NCBI GenBank assembly: GCA_015478945.1
Contig: JABUQX010014034.1
Span: forward strand, 1 to 64,000
Reading direction: 5' to 3'
Length of the DNA: 64,000 nt
From: Trachelipus rathkii
Lineage: Eukaryota; Arthropoda; Malacostraca; Isopoda; Trachelipodidae
Part shown: positions 38,833-48,099 of the stretch, one piece after another
How positions within the stretch are numbered: position 1 is the stretch's first letter
Layout: every line of letters starts with the position of its first letter
The notes under the pieces: model-generated
Database searches by the model: none
What the model was told of the DNA's origin: nothing
What the model saw: the letters and a program-made list of their open reading frames with translations, nothing else
Program-made: the position numbers and the translations under genes

Positions 38833-39017
38833 ATTGGTAAGATTCATAAAAAATTTACGTTTTAAGAGGTATAAGTTTTTGGTACCGTATTTTACAGTAT
38901 TTACCATTCAACTTGGGGGTTTTCAGATAGTAGAACTCACATTGTATATTAAAATTTTGAAGAAATTGAATACAAGGAAATAGATGTACGTAATTCATCT
39001 ATTCTGACTGGGTAATA

Positions 39018-39048
39018 AAAAAAAAAAATAAAAAAAAAAAAAAAAAAA
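39018..39048 (+). repeat. A-rich tract
   Basis: Two A runs separated by a single T. It could be a retroposon tail, but the body upstream is not recognisable. Confidence 0.7.
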
Positions 39049-39149
39049 CATCATTTTATTATGGGCGCTCAAATCTTCTGCTGTGTTTTTGAATCCTCAT
39101 ACTGAAGTTATTGGGTGTGTGTTATGTTGTATGTTTTTAATTGTTTTGA

Positions 39150-39262
39150 TATTTTATATACTATAGTATATATTATAATTATAATATAATATATATATAT
39201 AATTATATATAATATAATATATATATATATTAATATCAATTATATCTATATATAATATAATA
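39150..39262. repeat. (TA)n array
   Basis: An imperfect TA tract directly left of the SINE cluster. Confidence 0.85.
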
Positions 39263-39280
39263 AAAGGTAACTGCATTAAC

Positions 39281-39446
39281 CCGGCGTGTCATAAGTATTG
39301 ATAAAATACCCCTTTCTGAGTCTACTTACCTGCTGGGATTGAACCTGGCTGGGCTTTTAGTCCATCGTGGCGGTGTGACCCTTACGGCCACGAATGGACT
39401 AAAATAAAAGAACACGAGAATTTTTCCTGTGGTGAACATAAGACCC
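39281..39446 (-). mobile_element. tRNA-derived SINE, copy 1 (minus)
   Basis: Read on the minus strand: a leader CTTATGTTCACCACAGGAA, then TTTTAGTCCATTCGTGGC, a box A-like TGGCCGTAAGGGTC (39,377-39,390), a box B GGTTCAATCCC (39,335-39,345), a CAGCAGG motif, then a TCAGAAAGGGGTATTTTATC tail (continuing AATACTT). The same leader, box order and tail occur in copies 2 and 3. SINE transcription is driven by an internal RNA polymerase III promoter (boxes A and B), and mobility depends on LINE machinery. Oddity: TTTTAGTCCATCGTGGC also appears on the plus strand within this copy, making a head-to-head hairpin at about 39,355-39,404. Confidence 0.75.
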
Positions 39447-39526
39447 CAAAAAGACCAAACCACCAACAAAAAAAGAACAAAGAGAAAACAAAACATCCCA
39501 TGCAACACAAAACCAATCCCTGCTTG

Positions 39527-39692
39527 GTGGGTGCTTATATTCACCACAGGAAGAATCCTCACATTCTTCTTTTAGCTCATCGTGGCGTAGTGGTCTAAGC
39601 ACATATTCGTTCATCCTGCTGGGCCCAGGTGTTCAACCCAGCAGGGTGAAATAGCTCATTAAATGATATTTTTATCAATACTTTCTGACATT
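39527..39692 (+). mobile_element. tRNA-derived SINE, copy 2 (plus)
   Basis: Leader GCTTATATTCACCACAGGAA, then TTTTAGCTCATCG, box A TGGCGTAGTGG (39,583-39,593, a consensus-quality tRNA box A), box B-like GGTGTTCAACCC (39,628-39,639), CAGCAGG, and a tail containing TTTTTATCAATACTTTCTG. Box A to box B spacing (about 35 bp) fits a tRNA-derived head. It is in inverted orientation to copy 1, with a loop of about 80 bp. Confidence 0.82.
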
Positions 39693-39823
39693 GTGTTTAT
39701 GGCAAGTTTTCCCGTTAACTCAATAAATAACGATCCTCACCCCCCCGGTTGCTGAGTATTTTTTCTCCACTTCCTACTAATAAGACCAATATCGACTCCA
39801 GTGGATTGGGAAGGGCGCAGATG

Positions 39824-39990
39824 TCCTGTTTGGTGGGTTTATATTTCCCACACGAAGGAATTCTCCACTCCCGCATTCCTTAGTCGCTATCGTGGCGTTA
39901 AGTGGTCACAGCCGCATGTTGCGTTCATTCTGCTAGGGCCGTGCAAGTTCATTCCGCAGGCAGGTATAGCTCAGAAAGGGTTTTTATCAA
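39824..39990 (+). mobile_element. tRNA-derived SINE, copy 3 (plus)
   Basis: Leader CCTGTTTGGTGGGTTTATAT and TTCCCACACGAAGGAATTCTC, then CTATCGTGGCGTTAAGTGG (box A with a one-base insertion), a box B-like CAAGTTCATTCCGCAGG, and the tail TAGCTCAGAAAGGGTTTTTA continuing TCAA. It is the most diverged of the three and is cut at its 3' side by a TA array. Confidence 0.72.
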
Positions 39991-40115
39991 ATATATTATA
40001 TACTATAAATATATATATATATATACAAAAAAAAAAATATATTTATATTAATATATATAATATATATATAGTACTATAATTAATATATATATTATATTAT
40101 ATATTTATATATATT
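39991..40115. repeat. (TA)n array with an A(9) run
   Basis: The TA tract is interrupted by AAAAAAAAA at about 40,027-40,036. Confidence 0.88.
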
Positions 40116-40185
40116 ATCACTTTTAGATTCAATATCTGAATAAAGCAGTGATAATAAGCAGGTAACCCAACCTGTGACACCCTCT

Positions 40186-40210
40186 CCCCCCCCTATTATT
40201 GGGGGGGGGG
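40186..40210. repeat. C(8)-loop-G(10) perfect hairpin
   Basis: Eight C's (40,186-40,193), a TATTATT loop, then ten G's (40,201-40,210). It forms a perfect 8-bp G/C stem, and the G run could alternatively join a quadruplex with the GGGGGG at about 40,227-40,232. Confidence 0.85.
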
Positions 40211-40439
40211 TTAGTACCAGTATTCTGGGGGGACTGTGCTTGGGTAGAAAATAACTTCATGAAAAGATTTGGTATTATGTCCATGATGAGCAAGATGTAA
40301 ATGAAATAAGTCTAGAATTTGGATGGACTTCTCGATTCATACAGAGGTTTGTTTTATAAGTTTTAAAATGTTACATCTTTGAAATTATTATATATATTTA
40401 TATTTGTATACATATTTTTTTCCGATTTAATAATTTAAA

Positions 40440-40468
40440 AAATATATAATATATAATATATATATATA

Positions 40469-40505
<37 letters not shown>
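40440..40505. repeat. (TA)n array
   Basis: A TA tract giving a spurious Tyr/Ile segment in a minus-strand frame. Confidence 0.9.
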
Positions 40506-40511
<6 letters not shown>

Positions 40512-40610
40512 ATTCATAATAATTGTACCTTTCATGTCATATGAGATTTTTGGTATTTTACCACAGAAGGAAGATAATTTTTTTTTACTAATTTTCATTT
40601 AAAACTTGGT

Positions 40611-41448
40611 AGTCCATAACTTTTTATATATATATATAAGAGATAGAGTTTTGAAACTTGAAGACAATATAAATAAATATTTATCTTATATGTCCTGAAA
40701 ATTTGAAATTATCTTATAAAAAAAAAAAAAATACCTAAAAATTCCTATTTTTTTTGCATATCAAATTTCAACGCTGGGTGGAGGGATAGGAATATTTCTG
40801 TAACTTTTTTTCTGTAAGAGATACAGCTTTGAAATTTTAAGACATTATAAATATCTATACAGTTCACCCACCTTTCCTGAAAATTTGAAATTATTATCTT
40901 ATAAAAAAATACCTAAATATTCCTATTTTTTTGGCATATCAGATTTCACCGCTGGGTGGAGGGATAGGAATATTTCTGTAACTTTTTTTTAATAAAAGAT
41001 AATCCTTTCAAATTTTCAGGAAAGGTGAACTGTATAGATATTTACATTGTCTTAAGATTTCAAAGCTCTATCACTTAAAGAAAAAAGTTTTGATGTTTCA
41101 CAAATTTAAAAATAAAAAATTTTCATAAATTTTTAGACATCCAATGAGAATTGGCATAAAAATTTTTTGAAGGCAGTTATCAAAAAATCATCCTACAGTA
41201 TTTTTTATGATACATTTAGGAAGTTATATTTCAAATTTCAAGTAATTTCAGCAAATAGTTTTAGAACGCTATTCATGTTTGTATGGCTGTTCAAGTGTCT
41301 TGCTTTGTGCGGGTACAGGAATATTTTTCTAATTTTTTTTTTATAATAGATAATACTTTCAAATTATCAGGACATGTAAGATATATGTATATTTATATCA
41401 TCTTCAAGTTTCAAAACTCTATCTCTTATATATAAAAAGTTATGGACT
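40611..41448. repeat. Nested inverted/direct-repeat element (A-C-B-C-B'-A')
   Basis: Outer arms: AGTCCATAACTTTTT (40,611-40,625) pairs with 41,434-41,448, and an exact 25-base match at 40,640-40,664 (GAGATAGAGTTTTGAAACTT and on) pairs with 41,401-41,425. Inner arms: ATCTATACAGTTCACC (40,853-40,868) pairs with 41,024-41,039, with imperfect extension on both sides. A module beginning CGCTGGGTGGAGGGATAGG occurs twice in direct orientation (40,772 and 40,950, offset 178 bp). No reading frame and no terminal TIR/TSD signature of a known transposon family is recognised. Confidence 0.88.
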
Positions 41449-41750
41449 TTCCTAAATTTAAAAGCTTGTTTTCTCAAAATATGGTTTTTGAAAATTTCTC
41501 AGACTTGAGAAGTTCTATCTCATGAATGGCAAACAATGTGGAGATGTGTTCTAAATGAAAGTTGCAGGTTTATACAATCTCTAGATAATTGTCAAGAGTA
41601 AAAAAAACTCTGAAAGAAGTATATTTTTAAGTTTTTTGGATTATGTGACAGAGTGTCACCAATTTTTTGGATTTTTGCTAGTTTGGGGTATACCTGGGCA
41701 TAGAACTTTTTTTTGTTTGCAGATATCAAAAATTCATCCTACAGTATTTT
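41174..41750 (+). repeat. Direct repeat pair, 546 bp apart
   Basis: A 31-base segment at 41,174-41,204 (CAGTTATCAAAAAATCATCC and on) recurs at 41,720-41,750 with two mismatches. It lies partly inside and partly beyond the nested inverted-repeat element, suggesting that the repeat family extends to about 42.0 kb. Confidence 0.7.
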
Positions 41751-42730
41751 GCATAATAGAACTACCATTCTACAGTTCAAATGAAAAATCATTTCGACAT
41801 AGGGTACCCGAGCGCTATAGACATTTGGGTATGAAATTGGGGTATTGGGTCAAAATTTTGGGTATACAGAAAAATGATCTAAATCAAATTTGTGTATCAC
41901 GTTGAATTATATCTACCCTGTAAATTTTATAAAGATTGGATGAATATTAATCAAATTAGAGCGAATTTCCTGATTTTCAGGAATAGCGTCAAACTCAGCC
42001 CTTAATGTTAGCTGTTTATTCGTGTTTAAGGTATGTTAGTTTTTTCGGTGTGTGTTATATTCTTGGTTCAGACTATGATATGTTAGCTTTGTTAAGCCAA
42101 AAACTTTGTTACGTTGGCATATATTCGTTATATAAAAAAAAAGAAAATAAATGATATTGCAATAGCAATACGTGACCTCTATTTTAAAACAAATAAATGA
42201 AAACAATTTATATACTTCATGTACCACTGCATTACAGTCTGGATCTTAAGAAAATCTATTAAATTTTAGTAATAAAATGAAATAATATTTAAGTTCGAAC
42301 TGGATGCCAGACGACTTATCATAAGAAAAGCTGTATTGATGTACCCCCAAATACTAACTTTTAGTAATAGCTATTATAAAATCGTTAATTTAGTTAATTA
42401 TATATTTAAGCGAAACAATCCTAATCGCCAGTAAATGATTAGACTGGTCGGTACTCGGTATGTTAACTGTAAACCAACTCACAGGAGTCCTGTTCCGGTA
42501 TTAGATTTCTGCAATGATTATCTTCGTCCACACTGACACTGAACACACTCGACAGAGCTACACGTAAATCAGGATCAGGCTGTTCTCGAGTGTGCAAAGT
42601 CCTTAACAGTCTCAGAATAAATAAATAGATTATAAAATATTTAAAAAAATAAAAGCGAAAAAATAAAAATTATTAATTTCTTATCTTAAAATTCCTTTCC
42701 TTTTATTCAATGTAACAAGTTATTTACCTT
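41750..42730. other. Unassigned sequence
   Basis: An 89-codon plus frame (41,636-41,905) crosses the right side of the repeat element and has no recognised domain. From about 41,990 to 42,700 nothing identifiable is visible on either strand. Confidence 0.4.
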
Positions 42731-42734
42731 TATA

Positions 42735-42781
42735 TTATATATATATTTTATATATACTATATTATAATAATTATATATACT

Positions 42782-42814
<33 letters not shown>

Positions 42815-42845
42815 GTATTATATATAATATATATATATATTATAT

Positions 42846-42889
<44 letters not shown>

Positions 42890-42900
42890 TATATATATGA
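42735..42900. repeat. (TA)n array, left of the MITE
   Basis: An imperfect TA block directly abutting the MITE. Its reverse complement resembles the right-hand TA array: both contain TATAGTATTATATA-type interruptions at similar distances from the MITE. Confidence 0.88.
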
Positions 42901-43140
42901 TATTTGTACAAACTGTACTGTGACTTTTTTCTGAAAAAATTTTCTGTTCAAAAAATTTCTAAGTTCAGAAAAAGTTAAGTTAAAGTTAAGTTTTTAAGAA
43001 AATGTTTAGCGGTTAACTTCTGGAATTTATGCCAGAAGCTTGCGCTAAGCAATTTTTTTTAAAAAACCTAACTTAACTTAACTTTTCTGAAGTTAGAAAT
43101 TTTTTTTCAGAAAAAGGTCACAGTACAGTTTGTACAAATA
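42901..43140. mobile_element. Fold-back MITE, 240 bp
   Basis: The terminal 24 bases TATTTGTACAAACTGTACTG-TGAC are repeated exactly in inverted orientation at the other end. The inverted match continues imperfectly (TTTTTTCTGAAAAAA, AAATTTCTAA-TTCAGAAAA, GTTAAGTTAAG) almost to the centre, where AACTTCTGGAATTTATGCCAGAAG forms an internal hairpin. There is no coding capacity. This is the anatomy of a non-autonomous fold-back DNA transposon, mobilised in trans by an unseen transposase. TA repeats on both sides hide any TA target-site duplication, so the superfamily is undetermined. Confidence 0.9.
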
Positions 43141-43147
43141 TGCCAAT

Positions 43148-43190
<43 letters not shown>

Positions 43191-43208
43191 TATATATAAT
43201 ATAATACT

Positions 43209-43257
<49 letters not shown>

Positions 43258-43260
43258 TTA
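43148..43260. repeat. (TA)n array, right of the MITE
   Basis: A TA block with interruptions mirroring the left-hand array. Confidence 0.9.
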
Positions 43261-43267
43261 TATATAT

Positions 43268-43268
43268 A

Positions 43269-43324
<56 letters not shown>

Positions 43325-43355
43325 ATTATTATTATTATTATGATTATTATTATTA

Positions 43356-43391
<36 letters not shown>

Positions 43392-43392
43392 C
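43268..43392 (+). repeat. (TTA)n trinucleotide array
   Basis: About 125 bases of nearly uninterrupted TTA/ATT. It truncates the 3' side of the adjacent minus-strand hAT fragment, adding a poly-Ile tail to that frame. Confidence 0.93.
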
Positions 43393-43394
43393 TT

Positions 43395-43610
43395 TATTAC
43401 GAAGCCCAATACTTGCCACCTAAAAAGACTAACTGAATTGATATGCTTGGAAGTCAATCTATTCCTTTCATTTGAGCAAATATTGCTTAATAATGATAAT
43501 GTTCGTTCTGACGAGACTGACGTCGCACTTACAGCAAGATATTTCATTGCTAACATAAACATAGCAGGGAAAGCATTTTTACTATCATTCCAAAATTTTA
43601 TTGGGTCGCA
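43395..43610 (-). pseudogene. hAT transposase C-terminal dimerisation (hATC) fragment
   Basis: On the minus strand from 43,610 the frame reads CDPIKFWNDSKNAFPAMF, then AMKYLAVSATSVSSERTLSL, then NICSNERNRLTSKHINSV. The signature order (D-P---FW, then LA-KYL-V-ATS-SSER-FS, then RN-L---) is diagnostic of the hATC domain, which mediates oligomerisation of hAT transposases. In functional copies a Phe-Ser pair usually follows SSER; here it is Leu-Ser. The frame is open for about 70 codons and is cut at its C-terminus by the TTA array. N-terminal domains are missing: upstream sequence to 43,886 is open but shows no hAT motif. It could be part of the same element as the terminus at 44,026, with an internal deletion. 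Confidence 0.88.
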
Positions 43611-43888
43611 TTACCCATTTGATCACTGAATAACTGAATAGGGATTAAGTGAATACTTAGAGACAATTTGACTATGTGGTATGTGCCATGTTGATCCCCC
43701 CCTCCCTATTTTTGGTTCCCGAAAAGACGAAAAATCTAAAACCCCAATTTTCGCGTTTATTTTATACACATTGGGGGACGAACGAAGAACGAAATATGGG
43801 GGAAAAGAGAGTTTCATTACTTCAGGGTTCTGGAAGAGGGCGGATAAGATTTTATTTTTTTCGGCCTTTAAAAAATTTTTTGACAAGA

Positions 43889-44026
43889 ATATCGGCTTTC
43901 GATATTAAGAAAAAAAATATCAAAATATCGATATATCGCCTAAGAAATATCGCCCAAAAAATATCGATATGATCAAAGCCAAAAATATCGATATTTCGAT
44001 ATATCGATATTTTTTGGCCATCCCTA
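43889..44026 (-). mobile_element. hAT element terminus with ATATCGATAT subterminal repeats
   Basis: On the minus strand the segment starts TAGGGATGGCCAAAAAATATCG and is packed with about ten ATCGATA/TATCG motifs. A (C/T)AGGGATGG start with ATATCGATA subterminal repeats is characteristic of many arthropod hAT termini, which serve as transposase-binding sites. The boundary lies exactly where the neighbouring transposase reading frame stops matching its family (after ENPHAIVE). CTTTCAAC at 44,027-44,034 would be one copy of an 8-bp target duplication. The other terminus is not visible, so the duplication cannot be confirmed. Confidence 0.72.
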
Positions 44027-44639
44027 CTTTCAACTATTGCATGTGGGTTCTCATCAGCCCATATGTGATTGTTGTGGAAGTTCGATATGGCGTCTCTGGA
44101 AAAATTTGCTCATCGGTGAACAATATTTCTGCCTAAATGGTGAGGATTGTCTGCAATTTTTGTTGCATCCATCGACACAAAGCACTCTGCAGGAAAATCT
44201 GTTGGTACAATGTGCCTGCACTCGTTGGATGTGATTAGGGTACAGAAGTTTTTTGTCTACTTAATTCTTTCTATTTATTTATTTTTTACAGAAAGTTGAT
44301 TTTTCAATACCCTCGAAAACTGTCGAATGACTTACATGTAGTGTTGCAGCAAATCTTTCTGGTACTTGTTGTAGGACTGTCCTCAAGTTCTTGGAGAACC
44401 TGTTCTTCGACATCTGGGAGTTGATACTGTGAGAGGTGCGCCCGTTTCCCATCTGTAAGTTTGTTTAAAAAAACTTCTATGTTTCTCTAAAGACGTTGGT
44501 GGAGACGTTTGCAAAACATAAGTATAGCTGGATGACACGGATTAGGTACATTTCTTCATAGAGAAGCATGGTTGCTAATGAATTACCGTTCGTACGACCG
44601 TAACATAGATATCGCAACATTTCACTTTGTGTAATTCAT
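44027..44639 (-). pseudogene. DUF4817-type transposase relic, interrupted
   Basis: Minus-strand segments in several frames follow the order of the arthropod DUF4817 transposase family. From ATG at 44,639: CEMLRYLCYGRTNGNSLA, LLYEEMY, then (other frame) SQYQLPDVEEQVLQELED and SPTTSTRKI, then a helix-turn-helix segment LHVSHSTVFEG, then LLYPNHIQRVQAHC, CRWMQQ, KIADNPHHLGRNI, LFTDEQIF and finally ADENPHAIVE-equivalent codons at 44,030-44,055. TDE contains an acidic residue of the DDE-type catalytic core. At least five frame changes and several stops are present. About 20 unexplained codons, including stops, lie between the HTH and LLYPNHIQ. The C-terminal third is absent because a hAT end begins at 44,026. 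Confidence 0.8.
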
Positions 44640-44958
44640 TTTGAAAATATGAGCAAACACTTGAACACAGAACTTGACGCGACACGGACTAGTATATGGA
44701 TAAAGAAGCGAGATACGGAACTAGTAAATAAAAGGTAGGTAACCTTTCCTACGTGTATATTTGTGCTTATTATTTAAGGTTGAGATGTGGCACGGCGACG
44801 GCAATGGAATATATCAGATATGTCCCACATAATTTTCATCACCTTGTACCTTGGAAACGAGGCGTTTTCGGTGAAATGTTTAATGACACATATAATCTTA
44901 TATTTATGCAAGGAAAATCATACTGAATTTTTTTCGCCAATATTAAAACGATACACCC
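44640..44958. other. Unassigned sequence
   Basis: Ordinary-complexity DNA between the transposase start and a TA block. A 66-codon plus frame (44,787-44,987) runs into the TA array and has no recognised domain. It may include the 5' end of the DUF4817 element. Confidence 0.4.
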
Positions 44959-44961
44959 TAC

Positions 44962-44992
<31 letters not shown>

Positions 44993-45163
44993 TATATATA
45001 TATTATATATTATATATATATAGTATATATATACGTTATAATAATATATATATATATTATTATATATAATATTATATATATATTAATAGTATGATATATA
45101 TATATATTATATTTATATATATATATAATATATATATATAATATATATACTATATATATATAT

Positions 45164-45227
<64 letters not shown>

Positions 45228-45329
45228 ATATATATATAATATATATATATAGATATATTATAAATAATATAATATTATATATATTATATATATATACATA
45301 TATATGTATATAATTATATATATATATAT

Positions 45330-45380
<51 letters not shown>

Positions 45381-45436
45381 ATATAATATATATATATATA
45401 TTATATATAATATATATATATAATATATATAAATAG
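44959..45436. repeat. (TA)n array at the left end of the large palindrome
   Basis: About 480 bases of imperfect TA. A comparable TA array (57,340-57,585) abuts the other end of the palindrome. Confidence 0.92.
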
Positions 45437-45447
45437 AAAATACAGTA

Positions 45448-47100
45448 GTAAACTACCGCTAAACTGACCTTAACCTTGACCGACCTTGACCTTTTTTCCT
45501 TGTCCTTTTTAGCAAATTTTTTGGCTCTTTTTTTAGGCTTTTTTTTTACTAACGTTTCTTTAACGTTTTCTTCATAATTCAGGTAAATCCCCAACTCCGG
45601 AGGATTTGGGGATTCTTCCCACTGAGTAGCCCTGTCACGTCGAAGACAAAGACTTAGAAAACGACACGGAATATTTATAATATTTGCATGACATTTATTG
45701 ATCATGGAATAATTATCATTAATCAACACATGATAAAGTCAAAAGAGTACAAGTCTAGAATTGACTATTGGATTATCAAGTAATTAATACTCATCTGGAC
45801 TTCAATTACAATTATGTTCTAGTGATCGATTTTTAGAAGATCGATACAAAGTAAGTTATATGATGTATTTTTCCACGGTAATAGAGAAATTACAACGCAA
45901 ATTAAGGTACTATGAGAGATAGACAGAAGAATCCAAGACTGATTCCTGATCTTGAAGGTTTATGAAGCCCGGAAACTCAAGGATATTTTTTAACCCCAAA
46001 AGGGGGGCGGAGGCCCCCAAAGGGCTTATTTGTTGGTATCCTAGATTAAGGTTATAAAATAAAAGATGATCAGATAAATCTGTAGAGGTTCGATTACCCC
46101 TAAATCGATATCTAGAATCGTCTTTCTACCTACATGCTCTGGTTGGCATTTAGCACTGAAAATGTAATCGAAAGAAAATAAAATTACAATATATAATATT
46201 CATTCGATTAATCGCTGTAGTTGTGCAGCAGTTTGAGCTCGACCACCTTTTTCTCAAAAATATAAGAGCTATAAGGTCTGTTAAACTTGGAATATAAAAA
46301 TCTTATATATGAAGATATGCTCAAGTCCGTGTAAATTTCAAAGTCTGTAGGATAGAGTATATAGAGGGGGTCGCCCCCAAGGAGCGAAGGTGAAATTTAT
46401 AATATCGCATCGCACCTTATGTCTGTGTGGTTGGGTGAGCAAAGATTGGCTTACACGATTTGTGCGCGAATCGAACAGGGGTGATCACAGGCGAGGTTTG
46501 GTGACCTGTAGCGTCCACCCCTAAAAGGGGGTGCTTGTCCCTTAGCCTAATTTCAAAATCGTCCTGAAAATATCTCGGATGTTAGGCTAATAAACAGTAT
46601 TGTGAGTGTGCTTATAAATTTGGATGTGAGCTTATTTTATGATGTTATCTGCAATCATATCTGTCGGAGACGAGATTAGCGTCCCTCGTGCGTTTTCCTC
46701 ACCTTGTAAGGGGGACGTTAGCCCCCCTAAAAATAGTTAAAATAATATTGGAAGATTTGAAACTCCATAGAACAAAGTGTGCATGCCTAATTAATAGACG
46801 GAGTTGGGTTGGAGTCTGGATTCGGAACGGAGTCGGAGTTGGATTCGGTTTCGGAGTCCAGGGACCCTCATCGGAGATGGGAGTTCATCCCTGATTGTTT
46901 GAAAAATTGAAGAAGAAAATGCATGGAATGCAAAACAGAGAAAGGAGGAGGAAGGAAAGGTAAGAATGAGGAAGGAGGGAAAGGGAAGAAGGAAGAAGAA
47001 TGAGGTTAAGGAGAAGGTAGTCTGAAAGGATTTGTCAGTAGTTTTTTTTTGGTTAATGCACGGTGTTGCTTGGAGCCGCGTTTGCTGTGTAAGATGCCAG
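45448..47100. repeat. Palindrome left arm, outer segment
   Basis: Pairs with 55,600-57,250. It contains several G/C-run motifs (CCCCAAAAGGGGGGCGGAGGCCCCC near 45,992-46,016; CACCCCTAAAAGGGGGTG near 46,516-46,533; GGGGGACGTTAGCCCCCC near 46,709-46,726), each a small self-complementary hairpin. It also has a GGAGTC/GGATTC hexamer-like run at 46,795-46,865. A 131-codon minus frame (45,334-45,729) includes a Lys-rich KKPKKRAKKFAKKDKEKR stretch but continues into TA-encoded Tyr/Ile residues. The mirrored copy is not open in that frame, so I do not call it a gene. Confidence 0.75.
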
Positions 47101-47379
47101 AGTTATTAAATATTTTGAGTTGATAAATGATACAATTTGGTGTCTTTAATAGATTATGTGGATCTGTAGATGTCGAAAATAATGGTTTCAGAAACCTATC
47201 AAGAAAAATTAAAATAAATAAATAAATAATAAATGATAATAAATAAATTATACACTTTCTTACACTATGTTATTAGTATTTGTAAATATATTTTATTGTT
47301 ATATTTGTTATAACGTACAAAATTACCGTTTGATTTACAATATTACTTCCGCTATAAAGCATATGTTATAAAAATACAC

Positions 47380-47830
47380 TAATTAATTCAAACCACTATC
47401 CAACCTCCTCCTGACCATCTGTGATCTATTGATTACTATTGATTTAAAGTCTCGAATTTTTTATATTATTAAATTTTTAACGTATTTTAACAATACACCT
47501 TAAGCATGTCAGATCATACTAAATACAAACACACTATATTCTCGAACCTCCCTCCTAAGGAAATCGCATCTTTGTTGATCTATTGATACTATTTGATGTC
47601 TCATTTTTAAGAATTTATCTATCCATTGGAAAATACTGATATTTATGCGTTTCATATAGATTGACCTTTACTATATAATATTAAGTTTCATTGTTATTAC
47701 ATACCACTAAAAGCAGTATTTAAATCAGTAAATCAAATCACATCCATAAATACACAATTCTCTATATCAATACAACAAATCTCACCTCTAACTCATGATC
47801 CTAGTTGATATATTTATTACTATTGAGTCT
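47380..47830. repeat. Tandem repeat with TTGATCTATTGATACTATTGA core (left arm)
   Basis: The core TGATCTATTGAT-ACTATTGA recurs at about 47,422, 47,577 and 47,789, each preceded by a C-rich ACCTCC/TCACCTC segment. Spacing is about 155 and 212 bp. The mirror copies in the right arm are at 55,058-55,080 and 54,870-54,892. Confidence 0.7.
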
Positions 47831-48099
47831 ATGAATTTCAAGTCAACCATTCTCGATGTACTATTTGTTTATAAAAAGCACAATCTATAAAAAATTCTAT
47901 AATCTTGTTAAATCTATTCTTGCTATACAAGCAGATTATTGGTCTATACGTAATCATAATGATTTTTACAGGCTATTATATCAAAATCTATGATTCTTTG
48001 TTCAGAATGCATCATATTCTTGATACGTACGTATAACTTATATATTTGTAGCAAATTATCCATAACCTGATTAACTAGTTCATCGCATAAGCCACGAAT

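Noticed and set aside
44037..44234. 65-codon plus-strand ORF
   Set aside because: Antisense shadow of the minus-strand DUF4817-type transposase relic.
45334..45729. 131-codon minus-strand ORF with a Lys/Arg-rich, NLS-like stretch
   Set aside because: The C-terminal third is translated TA repeat, and the mirrored palindrome arm (about 56.97-57.25 kb) does not keep the frame, so coding is unlikely.
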